From Anaeromyces robustus (taxonomy: Eukaryota > Neocallimastigomycota > Neocallimastigomycetes > Neocallimastigales > Neocallimastigaceae): a stretch of DNA of 46,217 bases. Under the pieces are notes generated by a model that was given only the letters and a program-made list of their open reading frames with translations, searched no databases and had not been told where the DNA came from. The position numbers and the translations under genes are program-made. Of the stretch, positions 27,071-38,804 are shown in pieces. The stretch lies in assembly GCA_002104895.1 (NCBI GenBank), contig MCFG01000164.1:92501-138717 (forward strand), in the 5' to 3' direction. How positions within the stretch are numbered: position 1 is the first letter of the stretch; each line of letters starts with the position of its first letter.

Positions 27071-27951
27071 ATGTCTGATACCTCTAAAGTTCCTACTAAT
27101 GAAGATGATAATAAAGAAGTTTTAAATGAATTGAATTTACATTCATTACCAACTCAAATTGAACTCCAGAAAATGGTTAATATTTCTTAATAATAATAAT
27201 ATTATTATTGTAATAAAAAGTGATATAAAACAATATATAAGTTATATATTATACGTAAAGACTAATACCAGTAAAATATTAATATTATGTATATATTCTA
27301 TTTATATAATTAATGTATTTTCTAAAAAAAATTTATACTTGTAACAACATAATTTATAATAAATAGATAGAAGAATTAGTTTCTCAAATGGTAAAAACAC
27401 ATATAATTTTTTTATTAAAAGATTTATACATAAGAATTATTTCATATATTAATTATAATGACTTAATAAATGTTTAATAGGAAATTCAATTTGATGACGT
27501 ATCCCAGCAAATTAATAAAAAGAGTACTTAAAAATATTTAATTAATTACTTTAAATTATTTTATATTTTATAAATTGTCATATTATATGGTGTATAAATT
27601 ATTTTATATTTTAAATATTAAGTATTTTATTTTATATAATATTTAATATACATAATCATTTTTTATATAAACTTTTAATTTTAAATAATACTATTTTTAT
27701 TTTATATTTTATTTTTTTTAATATATATATATTTTGTATTTAATATTTAAATAAAAAAACATGTTATAGGTATATATAAATTTGTAAAATTTCTTTAATA
27801 TATGTATAATAATTAATTAATGAATATATTATTAAATTTTTTTTTATAAAAATTTTTTATAAAAGTGGAAGATATGGATGCGCGTATTACTGAATTAGAA
27901 AAGGGAATTGGTAATCTATTAAACCAAGCTTCATCTGAAGTCGATCAATAG
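27071..27951 (+). CDS. HSBP1: HSBP1-like heat shock factor binding protein
   Basis: Small coiled-coil protein; in animals HSBP1 binds the trimerisation domain of heat shock factor and dampens its activity. Four exons: 27071-27175, 27367-27390 (24 bp), 27481-27523 and 27866-27951, with introns of 191, 90 and 342 bp; 85 residues. The core reads LVSQMEIQFDDVSQQINKK, then MEDMDARITELEKGIGNLL, aligning with human QMQDKFQTMSDQIIGRIDDM and SSRIDDLEKNIADLM in length and heptad pattern. The first 30 residues are acidic and unconserved, as in other members. The second exon acceptor is the TAG at 27364-27366; using the next AG four bases on would break the frame. The start context is A-rich (AAAATG). 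Too short and fragmented for ordinary ORF calling. Family assignment fairly secure. Confidence 0.88.
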
Positions 27952-28455
27952 ATAATGAAAAAAAAAAAAAGAGATAAAACAAATTATAAGAATTATATTA
28001 ATTAGAGAAATATAAAAGACAAAAAAACATTTTTTTTTGTCTTTAACATAATTTTATATGTATATTTATGTATATTATTTAATTTTTTATAAACTTTTTT
28101 TTTTTTAAAAAAGGAAGACAAGAGAAAAAAAAATTTTTTTTTCTCCCTTTACTATATTTTATACACACTATTACTTGTGAATAATTATATTTTTTGGTTA
28201 TCATTAAAACCATAGTTATATTTATGACATATATACACCATACACCATAGTATAATATTTATTATATGTACCATATCATAATTATAATTTATAATTTAAA
28301 ACTTTTTTAAACTAATTATTTTAATATGTTAGACTGATGATAATATTCTATTTATTTTAAATGAATAAAATTATTACAAATAAAATAAATATTTTTATAT
28401 GAATCGTATTATTCTAAATTGTATATTTATAGAACATAATTATTAATTATTAAAT

Positions 28456-28490
<35 letters not shown>

Positions 28491-28502
28491 TACATACATA
28501 CA

Positions 28503-28718
28503 TATCTTATATGCCTTTATTAGGTTAATATAATTATAAAAAAAATAATATTAAGATATCTTATATGCCTTTATTAGGTTAATATAATTATAAAAAAAAT
28601 AATATTTAGATATCTTATATGCCTTTATTAGGTTAATATAATTATAAAAAAAATAATATTTAGATATCTTATATGCCTTTATTAGGTTAATATAATTATA
28701 AAAAAAATAATATTAAAT
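28503..28718. repeat. 54-bp minisatellite, four copies
   Basis: TATCTTATATGCC and TTTATTAGGTTAATA recur with exact 54 bp spacing (the G of ATGCC at 28513, 28567, 28621 and 28675). Copies are almost identical. A TTAAATTC-plus-T-run sequence flanks the array on both sides. The unit is less AT-extreme than its surroundings. Confidence 0.95.
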
Positions 28719-29197
28719 TCTTTTTTTTTTATTTTATTATTTTATTATTTATATATTTTACATATTAATAATTTAATTATAATACATATTCTAAACTTAA
28801 TTTGTTGCATATACAGAGTAGTAAAAAATTTTTTATTTATTTTTATTTATAACACACACATTGTATAATATATGAATAGAAATTATAAATTTATTTATTA
28901 ATTATTTATTATTTATTATATAGTAAAATAAATTATATTGTATTTTTAGTAATATATAAAGTTATATAAAGATTTTTTTTGATATAATATTTTAAACTTA
29001 ATTAATTTCAATTCTATTCTTCACTAAAGTCAGATTTATAACCATTTTTTAACCAAAACCAAAGTGAACATTTTTAAATATTCGGATAAGGATCAAATCT
29101 TTATTATAACTATAATATTTGGAAAGCTTGTTAAATTTTAATTTTAATTAATGAAGGAAAAAAATACATTAGTTATTGTTTTATTTTAAACTTTTTT

Positions 29198-29372
29198 TTT
29201 TTTTTAAAAAAAATATAAGATATTTAATATTTCTTTTCGAAATATTATGATATTCTGATTTGTTATTAATAATTTTATATTATATAGAATTAAAAATAGT
29301 TTTCTTTTTCGAAATATTATAATATTCTAATTTGTTATATGTATTATAATTTTATATTATTTAGAATTAAAA
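29198..29372. repeat. Two tandem copies of a dispersed repeat with TTTCGAAATATTAT core
   Basis: TTCTTTTCGAAATATTATGA near 29230 and TCTTTTTCGAAATATTATAA near 29303 are each followed by TATTCTRATTTGTTAT, then AATTTTATATTAT and AGAATTAAAA. A related copy occurs at 34290-34350. Confidence 0.8.
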
Positions 29373-29760
29373 GTATTATATATATAATATATATATATAA
29401 TTATTAATTATAGTTTATTAAAAAAAAAAAAAAAAACAGAAAGAAAGAAACAAACAAACAAACAAAAAAAAGAAAAAACAATATAATTATTATTGTTTAT
29501 ATTTAACAACTATTAATATCATCATTATTAATTTTTAAAAACAGAAAGAAATATAATAAATATAAATAATGAATATACTTTGGTAACATAAGACACCAAG
29601 CTAATAATAATATAACAATGTAAAATAAATATATTTATATTTGGTGACAATTGTTTTATCATAAATAATCTGAATTGGGTAACATAGGTTTATATAAATA
29701 AATAATAAATAATTAATAATTAATAATTAATAATTAATATAAACAATAAACAATAAATAG

Positions 29761-29885
<125 letters not shown>

Positions 29886-30441
29886 TAATAAATTATAAAA
29901 ATAAAAAAATTTTATATTATATAATATAGTTAATTTTTAAAAAGTAAAAAAAAAAAATAGAAAAAAAGAATTTTAAAGAATTTTTTTTTATAGTTTTTTA
30001 GTTGTACAAAATAAAATATTTTACAAATATAGCAAATAGAAACATGGTAATTTTTAACATTTTTGTTTATTTGTCTATAAATTGAAAACAATAGAACTTT
30101 TATAAATCTTTAAATAATGAATAAATAAAAGTCAAGTATATATTAAATAATAATTAAATAATTAAAGAAAAGAATAAATATTTTTATATCCCATGTAATA
30201 AAAAATTAAAATTTTGGTAAAAATAAATCCAAATATAATTAAAAAAAAATATATATATATTTATATAATTATCATTATTATTATTATTATATTTAATAAT
30301 TATTAATATCATCATTATTTATATTTAAGTTATAAATATAATAAACAAAATATTTATTTTAATGTAAAAAATTAGTCACGAAATATAAGAATTATTTAAA
30401 AAAGAGAAACAATAGATAGTTATTTAAATCAATATAATGTA

Positions 30442-30703
<262 letters not shown>

Positions 30704-31399
30704 TATTTATTGTTTTTTTTTTTTTTACTAAAAATATCCCAAGTATTTTTATTGATTAATTTAAAAGAAAATATTTATTTTAAGAATTATTTATGATAAA
30801 TATTTAATAAATAGAAAAATATATAAATATATAAATAAATGATTTAATTTTATTGGTTTATAATTCTTATTATTTTTGCATTAATTCTTTTTATTATTTT
30901 TATTGATGATAGTGGCGAAGATAATAAAATATTAAGATTATTTATAAAACAAAAAAAAAAATAATAAAAATGGTTGTAAAGAAATATTGTAAATAAAAAA
31001 ATTAAATAATAATTAAATTTTTTTTAAAATAGTTATTTTTAATATTTATCATATATTAACTTAAATTGTGTATGATAAAAAACAAAAATATAATTTAATA
31101 ATAGTAATAAAGAAAAATAGTTAATAACATATTAAAAAAAAAAAAAAAAGGTATAAATAATTAGAATATCCCCAAAAGTTTTTTAAGTTCTTGACATTAA
31201 TTTAATAAAATAATATATAAAATTTATTTTCACCTAACAAAAAATATTAATAAAAAAAAAGAGAGTACATAATATAATTGAGAAGATCGTTTTTATTTTA
31301 TATATTAAATATTTAAATAAGAATAATATTTATTTAATATTGTAAATAAAATCAAAGTAAATTTTAATTTTTTTTAAAAAGAAAAAAAAATCTATAAAG

Positions 31400-33907
31400 A
31401 TGAAAGTTTCTTTAAATACGTTGAGTTTATTTGTGGTAATTGTATTATTTTTGAATGTTGCTAATGGACAAACAAAAATAAGTGATAGCGAATATAAAAT
31501 AAATGATTCCCTTATATTCAAATATACAGATGAAGGTGTTTTCAGACAAAATAATGAATGTAATTTAATTTTTGTAAACTTTGGTACACATAACAATTTA
31601 AAAGATGGTGGTAAAATAAATCTCTCTAATAAAAAAAATGGTAAAATAGATACAAGTATTAAACCATTTGATGTAACAATCAATAAATTAATTAATGGAA
31701 ATATTGGTCTTAATAATGATACAATCTTTGATCCTATGGATGTTAAAAAATATATTCAAATTACTCAAAAAATTGGTGATGAAGTTGAAAATATTACTGA
31801 TTTTGAAATTGTTAAATTGACCGATAGTAACACTACTTTTAGTTTAAAAATTAATAATATTAATACTTGTGAAGGTATCGTTATAAAACAACTTTTCAAA
31901 GAAGAAACTGTAGTTGTTGCTAACAGATTGTATTATGTTAATGCTATTCCTGAAGATATTAACCAAAGTTTTGATTCTAAAAAATTTGGACCATCCTTAA
32001 AATATCCATTTAACAGAATTCATTGGAAAATTAATGAAGGTTTAGATGATCTTAGAAAAACATGTGGTATTTATATATATTACAGAAAATTTGACGGATT
32101 CCATACAGGTGAAAAAATTAGTGCTCACTGGGAATATTATCTTTCAAATTCTAAAAAGAATACTATTAATACTAAGTCATGTACTCCAATGGAATTCTTT
32201 AACGTAATTAAGAGAAACTATGTTGATTACCATTATACTGAAGAACTTTTGGGTGAAAAATATATGGGTTATGTTTTGAAAAGAGAAGGTCATGTTGAAT
32301 TACACATGGATGGTGTTATTGTTGATAATGGTTATTTAGTTGAAATGTATCAAAATAGTTGCAACCCTGAATTTGAACAACAAACTTCTTGTACCATAAG
32401 ATCTGAAGCAGAGCTTACTTTTAATGAATTTGTTACTAGATATGCTACAGAATGTTTAAAAATTAATCTTGAACAAGAAGAACCACAATGGGTTATTAAT
32501 GGACAAAAAGCTGTTGGAACATTTAAACATCAAATTATAACTATTCAACAACCAACTAATGATAAAAAAGGTAAATTACCAAGTAAACCTACAGACAATT
32601 TAATTTATGATACTTTCTCTAGTACTTCTAGTGAAACTACTCCTGTTGCTCGTTTTACTGTATCCTTTGAATGTAAAGATGGTACTTATATGAACAATGA
32701 TTGTAAATGTGAATGTAAGTAAATAAAAAATGAATCTTTTTTTTTTTTTTTATTTTTATTTTTAGATATAATATATATTATAAATAATATTATAAATATT
32801 TTATTTTATTTTATTATTATTGTATTGCTATCTTTTTTTTTAATATATAAATTCTAATTTATTAATTAATTTTTTTTTTAAAATTAAAAAATTTATTTAT
32901 ATTTATTTTATTTAGTATGTCCAATTAATTGTTTAACTTGTACTAGCAGAGATAATTGTACTGAATGCAAGGACAAAGAAGCTAGTGTATTAGAAGATGG
33001 TAAATGCAAAAACAAACCAGGTTATTTTGAAGATAAAGATGGTGAAAACACAAAATGTGATGATGAATGTGTAACTTGTGATTTACAAGGATGCTTATCT
33101 TGTGATGCCGAATCACACAGAATTTTATCAGGAGGTCACTGTGTTTGTGATGAAGGTTATACTGAAACAGCTGATAAAAAATGTAAAAAATGTGATGATG
33201 AATGTTTAACTTGTGATTTAGAAGGATGTTTATCTTGTGATGCCGAATCACACAAAGTTTTATCGGGAGGTCACTGTGTTTGTGACTCTGAAGCACACAG
33301 AGTTTTATCAGATGGTCAATGTGTTTGTGATAAAGGTTATACTGAAACAGCTGATAAAAAATGTAAGAAATGTGATGATGAATGTTTAACTTGTGATTTA
33401 GAAGGATGTTTATCTTGTGATGCCGAATCACACAGAATTTTATCAGGAGGTCACTGTGTTTGTGACTCTGAAGCACACAGAGTTTTATCAGAAGATGGTC
33501 AATGTGTTTGTGATAAAGGTTATGTTGAAACCGCTGATAAAAAATGTAAGAAATGTAATGATGGATGTGATACATGTAACTTAGATGGTACTTGTCTTAC
33601 TTGTTCTGACGAATCAAAAGATCCAGTTAATGGTGTTTGTGTATGTAAGAAATCTTATTATGAAAATGAAGATGGATCATGTGAACAATGTAGTGGTGAA
33701 TGTGCTCAATGTAACAGAAAAGGTTCTTGTACTGTTTGTAAAGATACTAACGCAATAATGAGTGATGGTACTTGTATTTGTAAGAATAGTTACTTAAAAT
33801 CAGATGGAACTTGCTATATTTGTGATGCTGGTTGCTTAAAATGTAATGAAGATGGATGTATTGCTTGTGTTGACAGAACTAAAGAACCAGTAGATGGAAG
33901 ATGTTAA
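31400..33907 (+). CDS. Secreted cysteine-rich repeat protein with unrecognised N-terminal domain
   Basis: Two exons, 31400-32714 and 32916-33907, joined by a 201 bp intron (GTAAGT...TTTAG) splitting a Leu codon; 768 residues. Residues 1-23 are a signal peptide (hydrophobic FVVIVLFLNVANG), so the protein is exported. Residues 24 to about 420 form a domain I do not recognise, with few cysteines and several Asn/Lys-rich loops. From about residue 430 the sequence is EGF-like or growth-factor-receptor-like: CxxxCxxC units such as CDDECLTCDLEGCLSC followed by GGHCVC. No transmembrane segment is visible after the signal peptide. Units in the middle are near-identical copies 180 bp apart. If translation ran through the intron the protein would stop at residue 440; the canonical donor and acceptor and restored phase support splicing. 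Function unknown; adhesion, matrix or host/plant-surface binding are only guesses. Confidence 0.85.
33054..33552 (+). repeat. Intragenic Cys-rich repeats, two full 180-bp units plus a shorter first unit
   Basis: TGTGATGATGAATGT begins units at about 33057, 33190 and 33370; the last two are 180 bp apart and nearly identical at DNA level, including synonymous sites. The first lacks the SEAHRVLS-plus-GQCVC half. This indicates recent unequal crossing-over or slippage. Confidence 0.85.
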
Positions 33908-34289
33908 AAAATAAATTATAAATTATTTTTTGAATAAAAAAAATATTTTATTATTTATTTTTAAATATAAATATTATCAAAAGAAGAATATCAAAAAAAA
34001 AAAAAAAAAAAAAGAAATTATTTTTGTATCTTGATCAAGAAATAATATTATGGAACTAATATCAGAAAATATATCTAACCAAGTAATGTTAATATTAATA
34101 TCACACCATTCATGACTATTTTTTTATTATTTATATTTTTATTTTTCAAAATTTAAGAAATTTTTAAGAAATTTTATTTTTTATTCAATGCTTGGTCAAG
34201 AGGGTATAATATTATTATACAAATATTTATTATAAATATTTTAAGAGAAAAAAAAATGCAAATGCCTTAATTATAATTTTATTCTATAC

Positions 34290-34350
34290 CTCCATTTTTT
34301 AAAAAAAATAAGATGTTTAATATTTCTTTTCGAAATATTATAGTATACCA
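34290..34350. repeat. Third copy of the TTTCGAAA-core dispersed repeat
   Basis: T run, A run, AAGATGTTTAATA, TTTCTTTTCGAAATATTAT and AGTATACCAATTTATTATT correspond to 29198-29273, 5 kb upstream, over about 60 bp with few differences. Confidence 0.7.
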
Positions 34351-34553
34351 ATTTATTATTCTTATTTTCTAAAAAAATGAAATTATAATTTTATTAGGAT
34401 ACCCATTTTTTTTAAAAATTTTATTTTTTTTAAAAAAAAAAAAAATTAATAGAATTATAATTGTTTAATACCTTTAAATAAAATTATAATTAATGTATGC
34501 ATATTTAAATAATTGTTAAAAAAAAAAAAAACGAAAAAAAAAGCGAAAAAAAA

Positions 34554-34662
34554 AAACTAGTTGAAAAACTAGTGAAAAAAAAATAAAAAAAAATAAATAA
34601 AAAATAAAAAAATAAAAAAAAAATTAAAAAAAAAAAAAAAGCTAGTTGAAAAACTAGTGAAA
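34554..34662. repeat. Two copies of a small palindrome in A-rich DNA
   Basis: CTAGTTGAAAAACTAGTGAA occurs near 34557 and again near 34641. ACTAGT and CTAGTT halves pair around a short spacer. It is embedded in poly-A. Confidence 0.75.
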
Positions 34663-34699
34663 AAAAAACAAAAAAAAAAAAAAAAAACAAAAAAAAAAA

Positions 34700-35222
34700 G
34701 AAAAAAAATAAAAAAAAAAAATAAAAAATCAACTTCATAAATAAAAATAAAAAAAAAAAAATAAAAAAAAGAAAACAGAACCTAAAAAAGTAAATTATTT
34801 AAATAATAAAGTGTTTTAATTTTTTTTTATACAGAACAAAATAATGTCATAATAATATCAAAGTATAATAATACTTTGATATTATTTTGTTTAATTTTTT
34901 TTTTCATTTCTTTCTTTTATATAGATATTGTCATTATTTTGTTTAATTTTTTTCATTTCTTTCTTTTATATAGATATTGATGTTCAAGTTTTTTTATTTT
35001 ATTTACAGAAATATAATACTTTTAATTTTATTTTATAATTTTTATATTATTTATTATTAATTTTTTTTTATAAAAGAAATAATTAAAATAAAAATAACTT
35101 TTTTTCATTTCTTACAATGTGATAATTGTCTTTTTATTTTTTATTTTATATTTCATTTAACAATTTTTTTTTTTTATTTTTATTTATGAAGTTGATTTTT
35201 TATTTTTTTTTTTTTATTTTTT
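34700..35222. repeat. Inverted repeat, arms about 60 bp, around ATCAACTTCATAAATA
   Basis: Arm 34700-34760 contains AAAAAATCAACTTCATAAAT; arm about 35163-35222 contains ATTTATGAAGTTGATTTTTT. A- and T-rich flanks also match in reverse complement. The right arm is also the start region of the tandem duplication that follows. Confidence 0.7.
34851..34886. repeat. Perfect 16-bp hairpin with 4-base loop
   Basis: AATAATATCAAAGTAT, AATA, ATACTTTGATATTATT: an exact inverted repeat inside the larger inverted repeat. It is followed by a roughly 50 bp direct tandem duplication (TTTCTTTTATATAGATATTG ends at 34930 and at 34979). Confidence 0.85.
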
Positions 35223-36800
35223 TAAAATCGAGTGAATGTTCTTTAATAGTAAAAGAATCATCTTTATACTAAAAAGAATCATCTTTATTAAATAAATTAT
35301 TATAAATAATTTTTTAGATAAAAATTCTTATTATTTATTGTAGATTAAAAAAATTTGAAATTGTGAATTGAGTTTTTAAATTTTTTTAGAGAAATTGAAT
35401 TAAAATGAAATTTTGTTAATTATTGAAAAATGAAAAAAAATTAATAATAATTTTTTTTTTCATCATAATTTTTTTAATTGGAATGAATCTTCTTTTATTT
35501 AAAATGAATTTCTTTATAAAATACAGAATAATCTTTATATTATAAAAAATACTATAGTATTATTTTTAATATTTTTTTTTTTTTTGAAAAAGCGAATATA
35601 TACATTTTATAACATTAAAAAAAATAAATAGAAAAGAAAAGGATAATCAAAAGGAAAACTCATATTTTTGAGTTAATATAAATAAGAAAAAGAAAAAACC
35701 TACCTTTTTTAAAATATAAATTTTAAATATAAAAATTTATATATATAAATAAATAAAAAAAATTAATATAAAAAAAGAAACTTACCTTCTAGATTCTTAT
35801 TTAAATGTCATAAATAAATAAAATAAATAAAAAAAAAATCAATATAAAAAAAAGAAACTTACCTTCTAGATTCTTATTTAATAAAAATAGAATTTAAAAA
35901 TAAAAATTCATAAAAATGTTATGTTAAAAATAAGTTTTTTTTTTTTTCAATTCCTACAATGTGATAATTGTTTTTTTTATTTTTTATTTTATATTTCATT
36001 TAATATTTTTTTTTTTTTATTTTTATTTATGTAATTGATTTTTTATTTTTTTTATTTTTTTAAAACTGAGTGAATGTTCTTTAATGGTAAAAGAATCATC
36101 CTTATACTAAAAAGAATCATCTTTATTAAATAAATTATTATAAATAATTTTTTAGATAAAAATTCTTATTATTTATTGTAGATTAAAAAAGTTTGAAATT
36201 GTGAATTGAGTTTTTAAATTTTTTTATAGAAATTGAATTAAAAATAAAATTTTCTTAATTATTGAAAAATGAAAAATTTAATAATAATTTTTTTTTCGTC
36301 ATAAAAAATTAATAATAATTTTTTTTTTCATCATAATTTTTTTAATTGTAATGAATCTTCTTTTATTTAAAATGAATTTCTTTATAAAATACAGAATGAT
36401 CTTTATATTATAAAAAAATACTATAGTATTATTTTTAACATCTTTTTGAAAAAGCGAATATATACATTTTATAAAAAATAAATAGAAAAGAAAAGGATAA
36501 TCAAAAGGAAAACTCATATTTTTGAGTTAATATAAATAAGAAAAAGTAAAACTTACCTTTTTAAGATATAAATTTTAAATATAAAAATTTATATATATTA
36601 CTAAATAAATAAATAAAAAAACTTACCTTCTAGATTCTTATTTAAATGCCATAAATAAATAAAATAAATAAAAAAATCAATATAAAAAAAAGAAACTTAC
36701 CTTCTAGATTTTTATTTAAATGTCATAAATGAATAAAATAAATATTAAATTTAAAAAAAAAAAGAAACTTACCTATTAGATTCCTATTTAAAATGTCATA
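35085..36800. repeat. Tandem duplication of about 0.84 kb, two copies
   Basis: Copy 1 (about 35085-35930) and copy 2 (about 35931-36800) share ordered landmarks: CAATGTGATAATTG (35114 and 35956), GAGTGAATGTTCTTTAAT, GAATCATC repeats, GAAAAAGCGAATATATACAT, ACTCATATTTTTGAGTTAAT, and a final nested repeat with CTTACCTTCTAGATT. Landmark offsets are 841-854 bp, so copies differ by small indels and substitutions. No conserved open frame spans both copies. Confidence 0.9.
35770..36790 (-). repeat. Nested repeat of 72-77 bp bearing a splice-donor-like motif
   Basis: On the minus strand, CTAGAAGGTAAGTTTC or a near variant occurs with the GGTAAG complement starting at 35781, 35858, 36622, 36696 and 36768. 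It is preceded by TGACATTTAAATAAGA and followed by a pyrimidine run. Two more diverged GGTAGG/GGTAAG sites lie at about 35698 and 36552. AG|GTAAGT is an ideal 5' splice site; whether any is used is unknown. Confidence 0.7.
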
Positions 36801-38166
36801 ATAAAAATTATATATTTTATACTATATTTCAATTTGTATTGTTGTTATAAAAATTCAAGAAAAAATTTTTATTTTTTTATTTTATATTTATATTATTTAT
36901 TAAATATTTATGAAGAAACATTATTTATAATTGCTTTTATAATATGTTACCTTATTTAATGTTGTATAAATATATGAAAATATTTAAGAAATAAAATATT
37001 TTACTTTAGTAGTTCTAAATAAATATGTATAAATATTATTTTTAAAAATTTTTTTTTGAGGATATTCTTATTTATTTAGAATATTTATTTTTTTATGATG
37101 TCAGAAATACAACTAAGTATAATATATCTTTAAACATAAATTATATAAAAAAGCAAGAAGTAAAAAAAAAAAAAAAAGGTAAATAGAAAGACAATTTGTT
37201 AGAAAAATTGATGAATATAATTGGTCAGTTATAAATAATAATATTATTAATATTTTAAGAATAAAATAAAATAAATAAAACCTTATTTTTTTTAAAGCCA
37301 TGATAAAGAAAACTATATATAATAATTATATATTATATTACATTATATTATATAAAAAATTACATTGATTATCTTTAGTATTAATTATGTCAATATAAAT
37401 TTTAATATTTCTTTTTTTCTTTTTTTCTTTTTTTTGTTAATATAATCGATTTTAATAAAAATCTTTTTTCTCTTATAAATATTTTAATATATATCTATTA
37501 TAATTAATAATAAAATAAAATATATTATTTTTAATTGTATAGATTTATATATTATATATTATGCATATTTTTAATATAAAAGAATTTCTTTTAAAAATTA
37601 ATAAAATAGTATTAAACATATATTAATATTTATATTAATATTTATAGGATATAATATAATAATTATATGGTTTATTTTATTATTTTATTATAATACCATT
37701 TATTTTTTTTGTTTTATATTAAATATTCCATTTATTTAATATATTATATTATATGTTATCAATACAATAAATAAATTCAATCTTTATTTAATCTAAAAAA
37801 AAAAAAGAAGAATTTCTTTGTGATTCTTATACAAAAATAAGAACAATTAATTAATTAAAAAATGTATTATTTAATTGGTTATTCAAAAAAATGATGTACA
37901 TTTTATGTAAATTATGTTATAATACTTTTTTTTTTTTATATCAAAGTCATATTTCATAGTTTAGAGAATCATCAAAGTATTATTGGTTAACTTTTATAAA
38001 AAAATTCTAATTATTTAAATAATAATTCATATATTAAAAGTTAAAAAGTAATTTATAATATTGTCAAGGAATAAGAAATTTATATTTACTCATAATTTAT
38101 GTTTAAATGTAAGATTAATATATATATATTAACATTATATTGTAATTAAAGTAATAAAAAATTGTT

Positions 38167-38451
<285 letters not shown>

Positions 38452-38502
38452 CAAAGCAACAACAACAACAAAAAATAAACCAAAAAAAAGAATGTATATT
38501 AA

Positions 38503-38592
38503 TATAAATATACACAATATAAATATATACAATATAAATATACACAATATAAATATACACAATATAAATATACACAATATAAATATACACAT
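38503..38592. repeat. 15-bp minisatellite, about six copies
   Basis: AATATAAATATACAC is repeated six times with one variant. The sequence ends at 46217 inside the mirror image of this array, so the inverted repeat extends at least to 38572. Confidence 0.9.
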
Positions 38593-38745
38593 TTAAAAGA
38601 CAATCAATAAAAGTAATTTTTTTTTAATTTTTTTTTTTTTTTATTTAGTTTTTTTTTATAATTTTTTAGGTATTAATTATAATAATTGTTTATTTACAGG
38701 ATAATATTAATGATTTAAATAAATTATAATATGTTTAATAGATAG

Positions 38746-38779
<34 letters not shown>

Positions 38780-38804
38780 TTATTTTTATAATTATATAAT
38801 TATT

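Noticed and set aside
28503-28718. CRISPR-like array
   Set aside because: The 54-bp units are contiguous with no unique spacers, and the genome is eukaryotic; it is a minisatellite.
32715-32722. Cysteine-rich protein ending at residue 440 without splicing
   Set aside because: The stop lies within a perfect GTAAGT donor, and a TTTAG acceptor 200 bp on resumes Cys-rich coding in phase.
32982-33575. 197-residue minus-strand ORF over the cysteine-rich gene
   Set aside because: Antisense reading of the Cys-repeat exon, open because TAA/TAG complements are avoided there; composition is His/Ile/Tyr-rich without a domain.
36299-36517. 72-residue minus-strand ORF in the tandem duplication
   Set aside because: The equivalent frame in the other copy ends after a few codons, and the composition is homopolymer-driven; no evidence of selection for coding.
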